Source: Streptomyces sp. Q6
GTDB taxonomy: Bacteria > Actinomycetota > Actinomycetes > Streptomycetales > Streptomycetaceae
Assembly (NCBI RefSeq): GCF_036967205.1
Contig: NZ_CP146022.1
Location: 7,254,001-7,318,000 of the forward strand
DNA length: 64,000 nucleotides
Reading direction: 5' to 3'
Each line of letters begins with the position of its first letter. The stretch's first letter is position 1. Below are positions 62,478-64,000 of the stretch, one piece after another. Below the pieces are notes generated by a model, which was given only the letters and a program-made list of their open reading frames with translations, was not told the DNA's origin and searched no databases. The position numbers were made by a program, and so were the translations under genes.

Positions 62478-63956
62478 GTGGATACAGGCGCGGCACACGG
62501 GCCGCGGGGCGTCCCGGTGCGCCTCGTGACGCTCCTCGCGAAAGAACTGATCGCACTGGGATGCATTCGCGATGCCGGTCAGCGTTCCCTGTTCATCGAG
62601 CTCGTCGCCTCGGAGACGGGTCTCGAAGTGAGCGAGCGCGGCCTCGAACCGCGCGCCGAGATGGTCGCCCTGCTGAACAAGGTCCTGCCGCACGAGCGCG
62701 GCCTGCCCGCGCTGAAGGGCGCGGTCGAGGCCCTCGCGTCGCCGGAGGCGGCCGAGAGCCTGGCCCGCATCGCCGTGCGCGAGGCGCGCGGTGTGGAGAC
62801 CCGGGGCACTCCGTCGTTGCAGCCGGTGCTCAGCGTCAAAGTCGCCCGCCAGGCACGCGAGTTACTGGCCTCGGGCAGCCCCGTTCCGCGCGCCGCGCTG
62901 CACACCGCGCTCGCCCGGGAACTACGCATCGAACTGCCCGACTGCGACGACGCCGTGGACTTCTTCGACCATCTGCTGGAGCAGAACGCGCAGTACGACG
63001 GGCTGCCCCCGGTGGTCGTCCTCGTCGAGGTGGCCGCCGACCTCGGCGCCGCCCGCGCCCCGGAACTGCGCGCCTGGTCGGACGGTTGGGCCGAGGACGC
63101 CGGACACGAGGCGACCCTGGCCGAGCGCCGGGAGCGGATCTCCGGGCGGGCCGCGGTCGACCCGACCGTGCCACGCGCCCTCGTCGTCATGATCGACCCG
63201 GCGGACGACAGCTCGGACCGGGTCTTCGTACGGCACTGGGTGAACGCGGCGGCGGGCATCTGGCAGCCGATCGCCCTCGGCGTGGAGTCCGCCACGCTCG
63301 ACACCCTCGCCGCCGTCGTCGACCGGGCGCTGCGCCACGGCGAGGCCCAGTGGGCGCACCGCCCGGACGACGGACCCGTGCACATCGAATTCGTCCTGCC
63401 GCACGCCCTGTTGAACCACGACATGGCCCGCCTGGAGATCGACAGCGACACCGCGCCGCTCCCGGTCAGCCTGCGCTACTACGTGCATCTGCGCAGCCTC
63501 GACCGGATGCGCGCCCGCGACCCGGCCCAGCTGCGCCGCTGGCGGGCCCGCTGGGGCACCTTCCAGTCGGCGACCGCCGCCGAGGCCTACCGGTGGAGCG
63601 CCCAGGGGCCGCTCGACCTCGGCCGCTGGCGCGCCCGCCTCGCCGCGCGGCCGGAGAAGACCGCCGTGATCCTCCAGCACCCCGCCGTGCGCGAGCAGGG
63701 CCTTGAGGCGCTGGCCGCCGCGCTCGCCGAGGGCGTCGGCCTCGCCGCCTGGGACCGGCGCGAGAACATGCCGGGCTCCGTCGAGGTGCTCCAGCTCATC
63801 CTCGGCACGTCCCCCACCCAGCTGCCGGCCAAAGTCCACCAATTGCGCACACAGGCGGAGACGGACGATGTGGGACCGCTCCTGGTGGGCAGACATATCG
63901 CGTTCCTGTGGGACGACCCCAACCGCCTGGTCGACTGTGAGGAGATGCCGGCATGA
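62478..63956 (+). CDS. VMAP (vWA-MoxR-associated protein) with effector-associated domain 2
   Basis: 492 aa. The first 90 residues match effector-associated domain 2 (LLAKELIALGCIRDAGQRSL, GLEPRAEMVALLNKVLP, ALASPEAAESLARIAV), a helical adaptor domain. The middle and C-terminal parts match VMAP (FFDHLLEQNAQYDGLPPVVV, VHIEFVLPHALLNHDMARLE, DRVFVRHWVNAAAGIWQP, LLVGRHIAFLWDDPNRLVDC). In published actinobacterial ternary systems, VMAP is encoded with a MoxR ATPase and a vWA protein and is predicted to work in biological conflict signalling. GTG 62478 follows GGGGGA. The stop overlaps the next ATG (ATGA). Confidence 0.82.
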   Translation: MDTGAAHGPRGVPVRLVTLLAKELIALGCIRDAGQRSLFIELVASETGLEVSERGLEPRAEMVALLNKVLPHERGLPALKGAVEALASPEAAESLARIAVREARGVETRGTPSLQPVLSVKVARQARELLASGSPVPRAALHTALARELRIELPDCDDAVDFFDHLLEQNAQYDGLPPVVVLVEVAADLGAARAPELRAWSDGWAEDAGHEATLAERRERISGRAAVDPTVPRALVVMIDPADDSSDRVFVRHWVNAAAGIWQPIALGVESATLDTLAAVVDRALRHGEAQWAHRPDDGPVHIEFVLPHALLNHDMARLEIDSDTAPLPVSLRYYVHLRSLDRMRARDPAQLRRWRARWGTFQSATAAEAYRWSAQGPLDLGRWRARLAARPEKTAVILQHPAVREQGLEALAAALAEGVGLAAWDRRENMPGSVEVLQLILGTSPTQLPAKVHQLRTQAETDDVGPLLVGRHIAFLWDDPNRLVDCEEMPA

Positions 63957-64000
63957 CGGAGCAGTACGGTGCCGCCGGGGCGCCGCCCGCCTGGCGTGTG
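63953..64000 (+). CDS. Start of probable MoxR-type AAA ATPase, truncated by window edge
   Basis: Only 16 codons are visible (MTEQYGAAGAPPAWRV). The ATG overlaps the VMAP stop, and the short N-terminus ending in A-W-R-V resembles the start of MoxR ATPases in VMAP clusters, which often begin with a W-x-V-Y-R-G-T-G segment. The identification rests mainly on gene order. Confidence 0.5.
   Translation, partial: MTEQYGAAGAPPAWRV

Overview
The window is about 72-75% G+C, with G/C third codon positions, GTG starts and tightly overlapped genes. It carries typical actinomycete families: QcrB, a proteasome beta subunit, a mycothiol-dependent enzyme, Tat substrates and Cys-type leader peptides. It is best read as Streptomyces chromosome, probably accessory or arm-proximal. 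No tRNA, rRNA, insertion sequence, integrase or CRISPR array was seen.

Layout. 1-7034: plant cell-wall degradation (end of a GH10 xylanase, pectate lyase-pectinesterase fusion, GH127 beta-L-arabinofuranosidase). 7126-13554: mycothiol-dependent enzyme, LacI-type-operator ABC exporter, acyl-CoA synthetase, and an orphan proteasome beta subunit divergent from a ubiquitin-like/Mut7-C RNase protein. 13536-17084: a large NTPase coupled to a membrane-anchored periplasmic-binding-type protein. 17524-25851: lipoprotein, MFS carrier, orphan QcrB, ECF sigma factor with its partner, and a secreted GH31 enzyme. 26154-33239: three-gene operon of dynamin-like GTPase, giant Hsp70/actin-fold ATPase and an unknown protein. 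33256-40309: probable lipid-peroxidation (oxylipin-like) locus with a catalase-like/alpha-dioxygenase-like fusion and a divergent class 3 lipase. 40630-46949: NHLM-type peptide export operon with a 75-aa double-glycine precursor that has no cysteine. 48286-60710: organosulfur scavenging (two sulfatases, a TauD-type dioxygenase, a ROK regulator and a Dpp-type ABC transporter), preceded on both strands by short Cys-containing leader peptides. 62478-64000: start of a VMAP/MoxR/vWA conflict system, cut by the window edge.

A window-wide feature is a set of nine apparent single-base deletions, all placeable in short G/C runs, that break eight otherwise well-conserved reading frames. This pattern fits homopolymer consensus error better than gene decay, so the broken genes are annotated as whole genes with a marked frameshift.

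The most unusual loci are the GTPase/Hsp70-like triad, the paired leader peptides each followed by a tandem-repeat array, the cysteine-free exported peptide, the orphan PrcB with Phe45/Val49 in its S1 pocket, and the catalase-like/dioxygenase fusion beside a lipase.
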